This document shows positions 1 through 9,456 of a DNA stretch of 64,000 nucleotides, in pieces. The stretch is from Salarchaeum sp. JOR-1. Lineage in GTDB: Archaea > Halobacteriota > Halobacteria > Halobacteriales > Halobacteriaceae. The stretch lies in the NCBI RefSeq assembly GCF_007833275.1, contig NZ_CP042241.1, positions 1,488,001-1,552,000 on the forward strand, given 5' to 3'. The stretch's first letter is position 1. Each line of letters opens with the position of its first letter. A model generated the notes under the pieces. The model did not search any database. It was not told the origin of the DNA and saw only the letters and a list, made by a program, of their open reading frames with translations. The translations under genes were made by a program, and so were the position numbers.

Positions 1-969
1 GTTCGTGTAGTTCGCCGGGGTGTCGTACGGGGACTCGAGTCCGGCCTCCCCGTGCGCGAACCCGATGGGGCCGGTGGCGCTGATGGAGAGGACGTTCGCC
101 GCCTCGTTCGGGAGGCTGATGACGGGGCCGTCGTGCTGGAGGTCGGCGGCGTCGTTGCCGGCGGAGACGACGACGAGCGTGCCCTGGCGGCGCGCGTACG
201 ACATCGTCTTGTTCACGACTTTCCCGTAGAACGACCCGAACCCGCGCCGGGAGACGGGGTACGCGCCGATGCTGAGGTTCGCGGCGTCACAGCCGATATT
301 CGCGCTGTAGACGACGGCCGCGAGGATGTCCGCGAACGACGCGAGCGCGTCGGGCGAGAACACGCGGCAGTCGACGATCTCGGTGCCGGGCGCGGTGCCG
401 ACGACGCCCGCGTCGTTCTGGTCGTTCGCGGCGACGATGCCGGCGACGTGCGTGCCGTGGTAGCCGCCGTACGGGCCGCCCGCCCCGTAGCCGTCTCCCG
501 TGAAGTTCCGGGAGAGGTCCACGTTGACGGCGTGTTTGAGGTCGGGATGGCAGGCGGCGACGCCGGTGTCGACGATGGCGACGCGCGTCCCCTCCCCCCG
601 CGTCACCTCGTGGGCCTCCGGGATGTTCTGCGTCTGCTTGTCCCACTGGAGCGGATACAGCGGTTCGTCGGTGGCTTCCTCGGCGTCCTCGGTCGTGATG
701 GGGTCGGTCGGGAGGTCGAGTTCGTAGACGACGTCGGGCGCGTACTTCCCGAGGCGTTTCACCTCGCTCTCCGCGCCCTCGACGACGGCGAACCCGATCT
801 CGCTGAGGTCGTGGACGACGGTGACGTCGCTCTTCTCCAGTTTCTTCCCCTTCGCCTTGACGATGAACCGTTCCGTCGATTCGGCGGCCGTGACGGTGGA
901 TCCGACCGCGATGCCGCCGAGCGCTGCCCCGCTGAGCGTGAGGAACTCTCGCCTGGTATGTTCTACCAT
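1..969 (-). CDS. Tat-exported subtilisin-like serine protease (halolysin type), 3' end outside window
   Basis: Secreted S8-family endopeptidase. The reading frame is open from an ATG at 969 to the window edge, giving 323 residues. Residues 5-20 form a twin-arginine signal (TRREFLTLSG followed by a small hydrophobic stretch and an AA site near residue 29). An inhibitor-type propeptide follows. The catalytic Asp is in VAIVDTG (D134) and the catalytic His in HGTHVAG (H171). The oxyanion region and SAGNDA are visible, but the GTSMA serine lies beyond position 1. Tat export is the normal route for haloarchaeal proteases. It is transcribed away from the CNNM gene at 1079, with about 110 bp between the two starts. 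Family assignment is secure; the substrate is unknown. Confidence 0.9.
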   Translation of the reverse strand, partial: MVEHTRREFLTLSGAALGGIAVGSTVTAAESTERFIVKAKGKKLEKSDVTVVHDLSEIGFAVVEGAESEVKRLGKYAPDVVYELDLPTDPITTEDAEEATDEPLYPLQWDKQTQNIPEAHEVTRGEGTRVAIVDTGVAACHPDLKHAVNVDLSRNFTGDGYGAGGPYGGYHGTHVAGIVAANDQNDAGVVGTAPGTEIVDCRVFSPDALASFADILAAVVYSANIGCDAANLSIGAYPVSRRGFGSFYGKVVNKTMSYARRQGTLVVVSAGNDAADLQHDGPVISLPNEAANVLSISATGPIGFAHGEAGLESPYDTPANYTN

Positions 970-1078
970 CGTTCGTGATATTCACTCTCCAGGACATATA
1001 GTTTCCGACAACTCACCTCTCGTTTTTGGAGGGGAGCGGCCGGCCGTTTTCTGCCCGGTCGCGAACCACGCCCTGGCG

Positions 1079-2191
1079 ATGGATACACTCGCGCTCGTCC
1101 TCCGCCTCGTCGGGGGCGTTATCCTCCTCGGCATGAACGGCTTCTTCGTGGTGACGGAGTTCGCGCTGACGCGCGTCCGCCAGTTCTCCGAGTCCGAGTT
1201 CGACGAACCCGGACTGCGGCGAGCGTGGGAGATGACGGAGGAACTCGAAATCTACCTCTCCGGCTGCCAGGTCGGCATCACCGTCTCCTCGGTCAGCCTC
1301 GGCGTCGTCGCCGAACCCGCGGTCGCCGCGCTGTTCGCGATCCCCGCGGGCGTCTCGCACGCCGTCTCCGCGGTACTCGCGCTCGCCGTCATCAACTTCT
1401 TTCACGTCGTCGTTGGCGAACAGATCCCCACGTATCTCGGCGTCGAACGCACGAAACAGGTCGCGCGGTACGGCGCGCCCGGCCTCTACTACTGGACGCG
1501 CCTCCTCGCGCCCGTCATCAGGTTCGCTGACTGGGTCGCGAAACGCGTGCTCAGTCTCGCCGGCGTCGAGATGACGCGGTCGTGGACCGAGGAGGAGGAC
1601 GTCCCGACGTCGCGCGCCGAACTCCGCCGCGAGATAGGCGACGTGCTCGCCACCGACGTCCTCACCGAGGAACGCCGCCAGGAAGTCCTCGCCGCCCTTG
1701 AGATCGGGCAGACGCCCGTCCGCGAGATCGCCATCGACCGCGACGAGATCGTCGCGCTCAGCACCGACCAGTCGTTCGACGAGAACCTCGCCGTGATGGA
1801 GACCCATCCCCACGTCCGCTTCCCCCTGGTCGGGGAGAGCCTGGAGGACTTCCACGGCATCGTCTACACGCCGGTCGTCCTCCGGGAGTTCGACCACCTC
1901 CGGAACGACGACATCGCGCTCTCCGAACTCGCCCACGACACGATGACCGTGCAGGCCGACGCCCCCGTCAGCCAGGTCATCGACGCCTTCCAGGCGCGCC
2001 AGCAGGAACTCGCGTTCGTCGTCGACGAAGGCGAGGTCGTCGGGAGGGTGACGCCGACGGACGCGTTCGCCGCCGTGATGGGGGAGTTCCCCGACCCCGT
2101 CGAACAAACCTACCCGAGGAGGGCGTCGAGGTCGGCGTGCTCGGCGAGCAAGCCCTGCATTCGCGCGACAGTGTCGCGGTTACGGACGTGA
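1079..2191 (+). CDS. CNNM/DUF21-type membrane protein with CBS pair (HlyC/CorC family)
   Basis: The first ~190 residues are a DUF21/CNNM transmembrane domain: an N-terminal hydrophobic helix followed by MNGFFVVTEFALTRVR and SGCQVGITVSS, both family signatures. A linker and a CBS pair (about residues 210-345) follow. Members are proposed Mg2+/Co2+ exporters or transport regulators that sense adenine nucleotides through the CBS pair. The ATG at 1079 is preferred because the frame upstream of it overlaps the divergent protease and reads unlike protein. The frame runs about 80 bp past the natural-looking end (FPDPVE) into the 3' end of the convergent gene, so the last ~27 residues look non-native. 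Family is secure; the transported ion is not known. Confidence 0.85.
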   Translation: MDTLALVLRLVGGVILLGMNGFFVVTEFALTRVRQFSESEFDEPGLRRAWEMTEELEIYLSGCQVGITVSSVSLGVVAEPAVAALFAIPAGVSHAVSAVLALAVINFFHVVVGEQIPTYLGVERTKQVARYGAPGLYYWTRLLAPVIRFADWVAKRVLSLAGVEMTRSWTEEEDVPTSRAELRREIGDVLATDVLTEERRQEVLAALEIGQTPVREIAIDRDEIVALSTDQSFDENLAVMETHPHVRFPLVGESLEDFHGIVYTPVVLREFDHLRNDDIALSELAHDTMTVQADAPVSQVIDAFQARQQELAFVVDEGEVVGRVTPTDAFAAVMGEFPDPVEQTYPRRASRSACSASKPCIRATVSRLRT

Positions 2192-3165
2192 CCGCCGCCG
2201 AGCACGGCTTCGAGCCGTTCGATGGTGCGGAGCGTGTCGGTCGCGACGACGAGCACGGGAACGCCCGCGTCCGCGGCCTTCCCGAGCACCGCGCCGGATG
2301 GTTCGTGGCCGCCCGTGAGGACGAGGCACTCGACGCCGGGCGCGTCCAACGCGGCGGTCTGCACGTCCGCGCGGTCGCCGCCCGTGACGACGGCGGCGTT
2401 CGTGGCGCGCCGGAAGTGTCGGAGCGCGGACTCCCCGCTCATCGCGCCGACGAGGAATCGCTCCACGAGCGCGCCGGCGTCGGCGTCCGTGACGGTTCGC
2501 GCGCCGAGTTCGGCTGCGAGGTCCGCGACGGTGACGCCCGCGAGTTCGGGGACGCGTGGCACCGCGCCGAGCACCGGCACGTCCCGGGATTCGAGGAACG
2601 CGGCCGCGTCCGCGTCGAGGTCGTCGAGGACGGCGTCCGGAACGCGGTTGAAGAGCACGCCCGCGAGCCGGTCGCCGTAGCGGTCCGCGGCGTCCAGCAC
2701 GTCGTCGACGTCCCGGGATTCCGCGTAGTCGGAAACGAGGACGACGCGGGCGTCCAGGAGGTCGGCGAGCGCGGGCGACGCGAGGCCGGCGGCGCGGCCC
2801 GTTCTCGGCCTGCCCGCCGCCTCCGCGAACACGTCGTCCGCGTTCGCGCTGATGTCGTCGTACGCCTCCCGGACGCGCTCGCGGAGTTCGTCGGGGTCTT
2901 CCGTCCCGCGGAGCACGCCGTCCACGAACGTCGGCGAGTACACGACCGGCTCCATGTCGTGGACTTCGGTGTCGAGGCCGAGCACGTCCCGCGCGAGCAA
3001 CGGGTCGGGGTCGAGCGTCTTCCCGACGTTGCTCTGGAGGTGAGTGCCAAGCGGCTTCATGTATCCCACGGTTCGCTCGCGGTCTTGTGCGGCGCGTGCG
3101 AGTGCGAGTGCGACCGCGGTCTTTCCGGTGCTGTCCGCCGTCGATGCGAGTAGTGTCGTCGTCAT
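2110..3165 (-). CDS. BioD-like P-loop protein with DRTGG domain (phosphotransacetylase N-terminal-like, COG0857)
   Basis: 351 residues. The N-terminal dethiobiotin-synthetase-like P-loop domain begins TLLASTADSTGKTAVALALA (Walker A variant STADSTGKT). A C-terminal DRTGG domain follows (near VVTGGDRADVQTAAL and VLTGGHEPSG). In bacteria this pair forms the N-terminal regulatory part of long phosphotransacetylases; haloarchaea keep it as a separate protein without the catalytic Pta domain. Its ATG overlaps the stop of the acetyl-CoA synthetase gene by ATGA, implying translational coupling and a shared role in acetate/acyl-CoA metabolism, perhaps regulatory. The 3' end overlaps the convergent CNNM gene. 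Molecular activity is not established. Confidence 0.85.
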   Translation of the reverse strand: MTTTLLASTADSTGKTAVALALARAAQDRERTVGYMKPLGTHLQSNVGKTLDPDPLLARDVLGLDTEVHDMEPVVYSPTFVDGVLRGTEDPDELRERVREAYDDISANADDVFAEAAGRPRTGRAAGLASPALADLLDARVVLVSDYAESRDVDDVLDAADRYGDRLAGVLFNRVPDAVLDDLDADAAAFLESRDVPVLGAVPRVPELAGVTVADLAAELGARTVTDADAGALVERFLVGAMSGESALRHFRRATNAAVVTGGDRADVQTAALDAPGVECLVLTGGHEPSGAVLGKAADAGVPVLVVATDTLRTIERLEAVLGGGHVRNRDTVARMQGLLAEHADLDALLG

Positions 3166-5258
3166 AGGTCGTCTGGGTCGATGGTGAGGCGGACGTCCAC
3201 GGCCTGCACGCCGTCGGCCGTCGCCACGAGTGGGTTGATGTCCAGTTCGAGTATCGCCGGGAAGTCGCTCGCGAGCTGGCTGAGGCGTTCGATGCTCTCG
3301 CGGAGCGCGTCGAGGTCGGCGGGCTCGCGGCCGCGCGCCCCGCGGAGGAGTGGTGCGGCCTGGATGTCGGAGAGCATTCCGTCGGCCTCCCGCTCGCTCA
3401 CGGGCGCGACCCGCACGGTCGTGTCCTCCATCACTTCCACGAAAATCCCCCCGAGGCCGAAGAGGACGAGCGGGCCGAACTGGGGGTCGCGGTTCACGCC
3501 GAGAATCGTCTCCGTCCCTCGATCCGTGTCCACGAGTTCCTGCACTTGCACGCCGAGCAGCGTCGCGTCGGGCTGGTAGTTCCGGGCGCGCGAGACGAGG
3601 TCTTCGTACGCGTCGTACACGCCCTCGTTCGGCACGCCGACCTTCACGCCGCCGATATCGGACTTGTGTAAAATGTCCGGGCTGACGATTTTCATCACCA
3701 CGTCGCCCTCGATGTCGTGCGCGAGCGACACGGCGTCCTCGGGCGTCTCCGCGATACCGCCCGCGGGCGTCGGGATGCCGTACGCGTCCAGTAACTCCAT
3801 CGCCTCCACGCCGAGACGGGTCTCCCCGCGGTCGGCCGCGGCGTCGAGGATGTCGCGCGCCGCCGCCTCGTCCACGTCGAACTCCCGCGGCGGTTCGTAT
3901 TGCCGCTCCGAGATGCGGCGCTGGCGCGCGAGCGCGTCGAGGCTGTCCACCGCCCGCGCCGGGTCGAAGTAGTTCGGGACGCCCGACTCCCGGAGGCGGG
4001 CCGACGCCTCCTCGGCGCGCCGCCCGCCCATCAGCACCGCGGCGACCGGGAGGTCGTGTGCGTCCTGCGCGTCGCCCACCACCGCTGCGAGGTCGGCGTA
4101 GTCGAGGACGGCGGTGGGGGCGGCGACGACGACGGCCGCGCCGACGCTCGGGTCGTCGAGCACCGTGTCGATCGCGGTTCGGAACCGCTCGACGCCCGCG
4201 TCCCCGATGACGTCCACGGGGTTGTAGCGGTTCGCGTTCTCGGGGAGCGACTCGGCGAGCGCGTCCAGCGTCTCGTCGGTGAAGGACGCCATCGAGAGCG
4301 AGGAGTCGCCGACGGCGTCGGTCGCCATCACGCCCGGGCCGCCCGCGTTCGTCACCACGGCCACCGAATCCGCGTCGGGGAGCGGAAGGCCGTCGAGCGC
4401 GCGGGCGTAGTCGAACAGCTGTTGGACGTTCTCCGCGCGCACGACGCCCGCCTGGTCGAGGCCGGCCTCGTACGCGGCGTCGCTTCCCGCGATGGTGCCG
4501 GTGTGGCTGGACGCGGCCTGCGCGCCCGCCTCCGTCCGCCCGGACTTCACGAGCACGACCGGCGTCTCGTCGGTCACGTCGCGCGCGGTGTCGATGAACG
4601 CGCGGCCGTCGCTGATGCCTTCGAGGTAGCCGAGGACGACGCTCGTCTCGTCGTCCCCCCACGCCTCGACGAAGTCGGTCTCGTCGAGCACGGCTTCGTT
4701 TCCGAGGCTGACGACGTGCCGGAACCCGATTTCTTGGTCGCTCGCCCAGTCCAGCGCGGCGGTGATGAACGCGCCGGACTGACTCATGAAGCTCATCGAC
4801 CCCGGGAGCGCGTCCGCGGGGCCGAACGTCGCGTTCATCGACGACGGCGTGCTCATGATTCCGAGGCTGTTGGGGCCGACGAGCGTGAGGTCGTACTCCT
4901 CGGCCGTGGCGGCGAGGTCGCGCTCGCGCGCCGCGCCTTCGCTCCCAGCTTCCCCGAATCCTGCCGTGATGACGACGACGTTCTCGATGCCCGACTCGCC
5001 GGCCTCCCGTACCACGTCGACGGCGACCGACGGCGGCACCACGACCACCGCGAGATCCGCGTTCGCTACCGCGGAGAGCGAGTCGTGACACACATGGCCA
5101 AGCACGGCGTCTCGACTCGGGTTCACCGCGACGACCTCGCCGTCGAACGAGTCGAGGTTCTCCAGTACGGCACGCCCCACCGATCCCTCGCGGTCCGTCG
5201 CGCCGACGACGGCGACGCGCTCGGGGTCGAAGAGGCCGCCGACTCCTACACCTGTCAT
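3162..5258 (-). CDS. acd: ADP-forming acetate-CoA ligase, alpha and beta subunits fused
   Basis: 698 residues. It converts acyl-CoA + ADP + Pi to acid + CoA + ATP, the archaeal route for conserving energy from acetyl-CoA. The N-terminal CoA-binding Rossmann domain starts LFDPERVAVVGATDREGSVG. A succinyl-CoA-synthetase-like ligase domain follows. The C-terminal ATP-grasp domain (about residues 470-698) carries YGIPTPAGGIAETPEDAV and the ATP-grasp end motif LDINPLVA. Fused alpha-beta architecture and length match haloarchaeal Acd. The start at 5258 is the first ATG after the divergent ZIP promoter region. It is first in a two-gene unit with the BioD/DRTGG gene. Substrate range (acetate versus branched or aryl acids) cannot be read from sequence. 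Confidence 0.93.
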   Translation of the reverse strand: MTGVGVGGLFDPERVAVVGATDREGSVGRAVLENLDSFDGEVVAVNPSRDAVLGHVCHDSLSAVANADLAVVVVPPSVAVDVVREAGESGIENVVVITAGFGEAGSEGAARERDLAATAEEYDLTLVGPNSLGIMSTPSSMNATFGPADALPGSMSFMSQSGAFITAALDWASDQEIGFRHVVSLGNEAVLDETDFVEAWGDDETSVVLGYLEGISDGRAFIDTARDVTDETPVVLVKSGRTEAGAQAASSHTGTIAGSDAAYEAGLDQAGVVRAENVQQLFDYARALDGLPLPDADSVAVVTNAGGPGVMATDAVGDSSLSMASFTDETLDALAESLPENANRYNPVDVIGDAGVERFRTAIDTVLDDPSVGAAVVVAAPTAVLDYADLAAVVGDAQDAHDLPVAAVLMGGRRAEEASARLRESGVPNYFDPARAVDSLDALARQRRISERQYEPPREFDVDEAAARDILDAAADRGETRLGVEAMELLDAYGIPTPAGGIAETPEDAVSLAHDIEGDVVMKIVSPDILHKSDIGGVKVGVPNEGVYDAYEDLVSRARNYQPDATLLGVQVQELVDTDRGTETILGVNRDPQFGPLVLFGLGGIFVEVMEDTTVRVAPVSEREADGMLSDIQAAPLLRGARGREPADLDALRESIERLSQLASDFPAILELDINPLVATADGVQAVDVRLTIDPDDL

Positions 5259-5362
5259 CGCCTAGCCGGTGGGGCGGTCGGCCGATAAAACCACCCACCG
5301 AGTTTTAGGAAGGCCAAAAATAATTCCGAAAATGGAAAAAGCGTTTACTACAAACCGTTCGT

Positions 5363-6169
5363 ATGGTCTCGCTCTCCGCGCTCGCGTTCGTCGTCCTCGC
5401 CGGCCTCGTCACGTGTCTCGCGACCGGACTGGGAGCGCTCCCGTTCTTCATCGTAGACGACGTGAGCGACCGGTGGACGGTCGCGCTCTGGGGGCTCGCG
5501 TCCGGCATCATGCTCTCCGCGTCCGGGTTCGGCCTGGTTCTCCAAGGACTCAACCACGGCACCCCCACCGAAGTCGGCGTCGGCGCGCTCGCCGGCGTCG
5601 TCCTCGTCGTCGTCTCCCACCGCGTCATCACGGACGCCGAGGTAGACCCCCGCGAGTTCGCGGAAGCCGACTTCCGGAAACTCGTCCTCATCCTCGGCGT
5701 CCTCACCGTCCACTCCTTCCCCGAGGGCGTCGCCGTCGGCGTCAGCTTCGCCAATCTCGGCCTCGCAACCGCCGAGAACACGCTCATGGTCCTAGGGTTC
5801 TCCGTCCCCCTCCTCGCCGCGTTCATGACCGTCGCTATCTCCGTTCACAACGTTCCCGAGGGCCTCGCCGTCTCGATCCCCCTCAAAAACCTCGGGATGA
5901 GCAAGTGGCGGATGGTCGGCGCCGCCGTCTTCAGCAGTCTCCCGCAGCCCATCGGCGCGGGCCTCGCGTTCATCTTCGTGCGGTGGGCGCGCATCTTCCT
6001 CCCGTACGGCTTCGGGTTCGCCGCCGGCGCGATGACCTACCTCGTCCTCACGGAGTTCATCCCGGAGGCCCGCGAAACCGGCCAGGCCCTCGACAACGAC
6101 GGCGTCCCCGAACTCGCCGCCGGCCTCGTCGTCGGCACCGTCTCGATGCTTCCCCTCGTCCTCTACTGA
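5363..6169 (+). CDS. ZIP-family divalent metal transporter
   Basis: 268-residue membrane protein with about eight hydrophobic helices. The ZIP metal-site motifs are clear: HSFPEGVAVG in the fourth helix and HNVPEGLAVS in the fifth, each with the His and Glu that bind Zn2+ or Fe2+ in the bacterial ZIPB structure. Length and motif order are typical of the GufA-like ZIP subgroup. It diverges from acd (about 105 bp between starts). Its 3' end overlaps the convergent permease by 7 bp. Likely moves zinc, iron or manganese into the cytoplasm; the metal cannot be decided from sequence. Confidence 0.9.
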   Translation: MVSLSALAFVVLAGLVTCLATGLGALPFFIVDDVSDRWTVALWGLASGIMLSASGFGLVLQGLNHGTPTEVGVGALAGVVLVVVSHRVITDAEVDPREFAEADFRKLVLILGVLTVHSFPEGVAVGVSFANLGLATAENTLMVLGFSVPLLAAFMTVAISVHNVPEGLAVSIPLKNLGMSKWRMVGAAVFSSLPQPIGAGLAFIFVRWARIFLPYGFGFAAGAMTYLVLTEFIPEARETGQALDNDGVPELAAGLVVGTVSMLPLVLY

Positions 6170-7728
6170 CGCAGGCGCTCCCACGCCGACTCGAACGCAC
6201 CCTCGTCCTCCGTGAGCGACGACCACTCGTCGAGGCCGCGCTCCTCGCGGCTCCCCGGGATCGTGTTGTCGAGCACGAACGCGGTCAGCCCGCCGACCGC
6301 CATCCCCGTGCCGCCGACCACGTACACCGTCTGCGCGACGACGTCGGTTCCGAGGACGACGCCGAGCACGGGCACGTCAGCGAACCCGGCCTGCAGCACG
6401 CCCGCGTCCGCCACGCCGCCCATGTAGGCCGGGACGGCGAGGCCGACGAACAGCGAGAACCCGAGCACGTAGATGTTCCGCGAGGAGTCGAGGTCGACGT
6501 ACGTGAGGTTCGAGAGGCCGACCGCGACGATCTGGCCGAACATCGCGACGAACAGGCCGCCGACGATGGGGTCGGGGATAGTCGTGACGAGGCCGCCGAC
6601 GTACCCGACGAACCCGACGACGAGCATGAACAGCGCGCCGATCTGGACGACGTACCGGGACGCGACGCCGGTGAGGCCGATGGCGCCGACGTTCTCCGAG
6701 TACGACGTGGAGCCGTTCCCGGTGCCCATGACGCCCGCGAACGCGCTCATCAGGCCCTCCATGCCGATGCCGTGGTCGATGCGTTTCGCGGAGGGCGCGC
6801 CCGTCCCCGAGAGCCGCGCGACCGCGTGGTAGTCGCCGAACGACTCGAACACCGACGCGAGGAAGCCCGCGAACATCCCGACGACGTAGGCGGGCGTGAA
6901 CAGCGGCGTCCCCCACTGGAACGGCGACGGCACGGTGAGCGCGGGCGCGGACGTGACCTGCGAGAGGTCGACGTAGCCGTACGCGTTCGGCCCGATGACG
7001 CCGGCGACGGAGAGCACGGCGGCGACGCCCCAGGCCGCAACGATGCCGATGAGGACGGGGTAGAGCCGGAACGCCGTGCTGACCGTCGAGAGGTACTGGC
7101 TGAACCCGACGATGAGGAGGACGGTGAGGCCGAGCAGGTACCAGTTCTGCTGGGCGCCCGCCATCTGTGCGTTCACGTCGATAATCTGGGGGGCGTTGAA
7201 CAACGCGAGACCGATGAGCGCGATGGTCGGCGCGATGCTCACCGGCGAGATATACCGCTTGAGCCAGCCGACCAGCCCGACGTACCCGATGAGGGTCTCC
7301 GCGAGCGCGGCGACGATGATGGCGCCCTGGAGCTGGCGCAACATGACCTCCCAGCTCGGCGGGTTCGGCTGGCTCGCCATCACGCCGACGATGGCGAGCG
7401 CGGGCGCGAGCAGCGCGAACGACGCCCCCTGCACGATCGGGTAGCGGTTCCCGAGCGTCGTCTGCGCGAGCGTCGCCACCCCGGAGACGACGAAGAACGT
7501 CCCTACCAACTGGGCGGTCGCGCCCGCCGGCATCCCTATCGCGGACGCGAGGATGAGCGGCACGGCGATGTTCGCGCCGACCATCGTCAGGTAGTGCTGG
7601 AGGCCGAGCGCCGCCGCGCGACCCAGCGGCGGTTCGTCTTCGATACCGTACTCCACCAGAGACGACTCCACGCGCTCCGTCCCCGGTTCGCCCGCCATCC
7701 CCTCGGGGGGCGTCTCGTCCGAACTCAT
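6163..7728 (-). CDS. Uracil/xanthine permease (NCS2, nucleobase:cation symporter)
   Basis: 521 residues with roughly 14 hydrophobic segments. The NCS2 hallmarks are present: GLQHYLTMVGANIAVPLIL in TM1, a half-helix VFESFGDYHAVAR carrying the substrate-binding Glu, and GTGNGSTSYSENVGAIGLTG for TM10. The Q/E-rich substrate site suggests a purine/pyrimidine base symporter. The ATG at 7728 (MSSDETPP) is chosen because the upstream in-frame extension is Arg-rich and unlike the family. It is convergent with the ZIP gene and followed upstream by trkH on the same strand with a 148 bp gap. Family is certain; uracil versus xanthine specificity is not resolved. Confidence 0.9.
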   Translation of the reverse strand: MSSDETPPEGMAGEPGTERVESSLVEYGIEDEPPLGRAAALGLQHYLTMVGANIAVPLILASAIGMPAGATAQLVGTFFVVSGVATLAQTTLGNRYPIVQGASFALLAPALAIVGVMASQPNPPSWEVMLRQLQGAIIVAALAETLIGYVGLVGWLKRYISPVSIAPTIALIGLALFNAPQIIDVNAQMAGAQQNWYLLGLTVLLIVGFSQYLSTVSTAFRLYPVLIGIVAAWGVAAVLSVAGVIGPNAYGYVDLSQVTSAPALTVPSPFQWGTPLFTPAYVVGMFAGFLASVFESFGDYHAVARLSGTGAPSAKRIDHGIGMEGLMSAFAGVMGTGNGSTSYSENVGAIGLTGVASRYVVQIGALFMLVVGFVGYVGGLVTTIPDPIVGGLFVAMFGQIVAVGLSNLTYVDLDSSRNIYVLGFSLFVGLAVPAYMGGVADAGVLQAGFADVPVLGVVLGTDVVAQTVYVVGGTGMAVGGLTAFVLDNTIPGSREERGLDEWSSLTEDEGAFESAWERLRQ

Positions 7729-7875
7729 TTCGAGTAGAGCGCACAGACGCCCGCGGGATAAGCGCCGCGCTTTCACCGACGACCGACCGCAACCGCGTTC
7801 TCGCCCGCCGACCCACCTTCTGGGCGTGACGTTCGACCGCTGACTGTACGCGCGGGCGCTCACGGAGGGACGGGC

Positions 7876-9369
7876 TCAGGATCGCCAGAACGTCGGCGTC
7901 AACAGCACGAGCACGGGCATGATTTCGATGCGGCCGATCCACATCAGCGCCGTCATCACGAGCTTCGTCGACGCCGGGAAGGACTCGTAGTTCGCGAGCG
8001 GGCCCGCGAGCCCGAACGCCGGCCCGATGTTCAGGAAGGTGGACGCCGCCGCGCCCATCGCCTCGAACTCGCTCACTGGAAGCGCGACGCGAGCGGCGTC
8101 GACGGCGACGAACGCGGCCGCCGCCGCGAAGATCACGAGGGTCAGGAGAACGTACGCGTAGATGTCTCGGATGGTGTCCTCCGCGACGACGCTTTCACCC
8201 AATCGTACCGGGCGGACGGCGTCCGGGAGCGCTGACGTGTAGAGGTTGCGGCGGAGCGACTTCAGGACGACCAGCCACCGCACGGCCTTGATCGAACACG
8301 TCGTACTGCCCGCCATCCCGCCGACGAACATCCCCGCGAACAGGAGGGCTTTCGCGCTCGACGACCAGACGTTGAAGTCCGTGCTCGCGTACCCGGTCGT
8401 CGTCACGATAGAGACGACCTGGAAGACCGCGTGACGAATCGTCGCCATACCGGAGAGCTCGAGTCCCGCGTCGAGGCTGAGGAGGACGATGGCGGTGAGT
8501 GAGAACGCGGCGAGCGCTCCGATGTAGAACCGGAACTCGCTGCTGTTCCGCGCCCGCTTCGTGTCTCCGGTGGCGGCGTGGTAGATGAGGACGAAGCTGG
8601 TCGCGCCTGCGACCATGAACACCACGAGCGCCCACTGCACCGCCGGGGAGAACGCCGCGATGCTGTTCGCGCGCGGCGAGAACCCGCTCGTCGAGACGGA
8701 CGTGAGGGCGTGCGCGACCGCGTCGAACAGCGTCATCTCGGGCGCGACGCCGGCGACGTTCAGACTGTAGAGGACGACGACGGCGAGCGCCGTGAGCGTG
8801 ATGTAGATACTCCAGAGCAGTCGCGCGGTGTCGGAAATCTGTGGGGTGAGCTTGACGTCCTTCGTCTGCGTCTCGGTCTCCATGAGCTGCGCGCCGCCGA
8901 CGGAGACGCGGGAGAGCACCGCGGTCGCGAGCACGAGCACGCCGAGGCCGCCGAGCCACTGGAGGAGCGACCGCCACAGGAAGATAGCGCGCGAGTGCGC
9001 GTCGAAGTCCACGATAACGGTCGCGCCCGTCGTGGTAACGCCGCTCATCGACTCGAACAGCGCGTTCACGGGATGCGCGAGCACGCCGTTCTGCGCCAAG
9101 GCGAACGGGATCGACCCGACGAGCGCGACGCTCAGCCACGTGAGCGCGACCATGAGGAACGCCTCGCGGACGTGCACGTCCGCGTTCGACGAAATTCGTT
9201 CGAGCGCGAGGCCGACGGTTACGGTGACGACCATCGGCGCGAGGAACGGCACGACTTGTGTCCCGTCGTACAGCGCGAGGAGGAGTGGCGCTGTGAGCGG
9301 CACCCAGAGCCACTTGAGGACGACGCCGATGAGCTTCAGGCTCGCGCGCCAGCGGACGCGCAGACTCAT
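7876..9369 (-). CDS. trkH: TrkH-family potassium uptake channel subunit
   Basis: 497 residues made of four M1-P-M2 repeats typical of Trk/Ktr/HKT channels. The four selectivity-filter loops are visible: SMSGVTTTGAT, TSVSTSGFS, SIVTTTGYAS and STFLNIGPAFG. The protein mediates K+ entry, needed for the salt-in strategy of haloarchaea, normally gated by a TrkA-type RCK subunit; none is adjacent here. The start at 9369 gives the usual short cytoplasmic N-terminus before the first helix. A TATA-like box lies about 80 bp upstream. Confidence 0.92.
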   Translation of the reverse strand: MSLRVRWRASLKLIGVVLKWLWVPLTAPLLLALYDGTQVVPFLAPMVVTVTVGLALERISSNADVHVREAFLMVALTWLSVALVGSIPFALAQNGVLAHPVNALFESMSGVTTTGATVIVDFDAHSRAIFLWRSLLQWLGGLGVLVLATAVLSRVSVGGAQLMETETQTKDVKLTPQISDTARLLWSIYITLTALAVVVLYSLNVAGVAPEMTLFDAVAHALTSVSTSGFSPRANSIAAFSPAVQWALVVFMVAGATSFVLIYHAATGDTKRARNSSEFRFYIGALAAFSLTAIVLLSLDAGLELSGMATIRHAVFQVVSIVTTTGYASTDFNVWSSSAKALLFAGMFVGGMAGSTTCSIKAVRWLVVLKSLRRNLYTSALPDAVRPVRLGESVVAEDTIRDIYAYVLLTLVIFAAAAAFVAVDAARVALPVSEFEAMGAAASTFLNIGPAFGLAGPLANYESFPASTKLVMTALMWIGRIEIMPVLVLLTPTFWRS

Positions 9370-9447
9370 CGGGCGCTACTCGCGGCCGGCAGTCTCTCGG
9401 GGGTGGGCGAACGAGTCACGTCTCGTCGGACTGAACGCCCGCCGCAC

Positions 9448-9456
9448 CCTTAAATC
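9448..9456 (-). promoter_or_regulatory. TATA-like box upstream of trkH
   Basis: On the minus strand the sequence GGATTTAAGGG stands out in a GC-rich gap, about 80 bp before the trkH start. If used, it would leave a 5' leader of roughly 50 nt. No other AT-rich hexamer is closer. Confidence 0.35.

Noticed and set aside
52-978. Long + strand frame (308 aa) over the protease region
   Set aside because: Composition is antisense of an S8 protease; the minus strand shows D/H catalytic motifs and a Tat signal.
3166-5298. N-terminal extension of the BioD/DRTGG frame to over 1000 residues
   Set aside because: The extension is Arg-rich shadow of the acd gene; the real start is the ATGA overlap at 3165.
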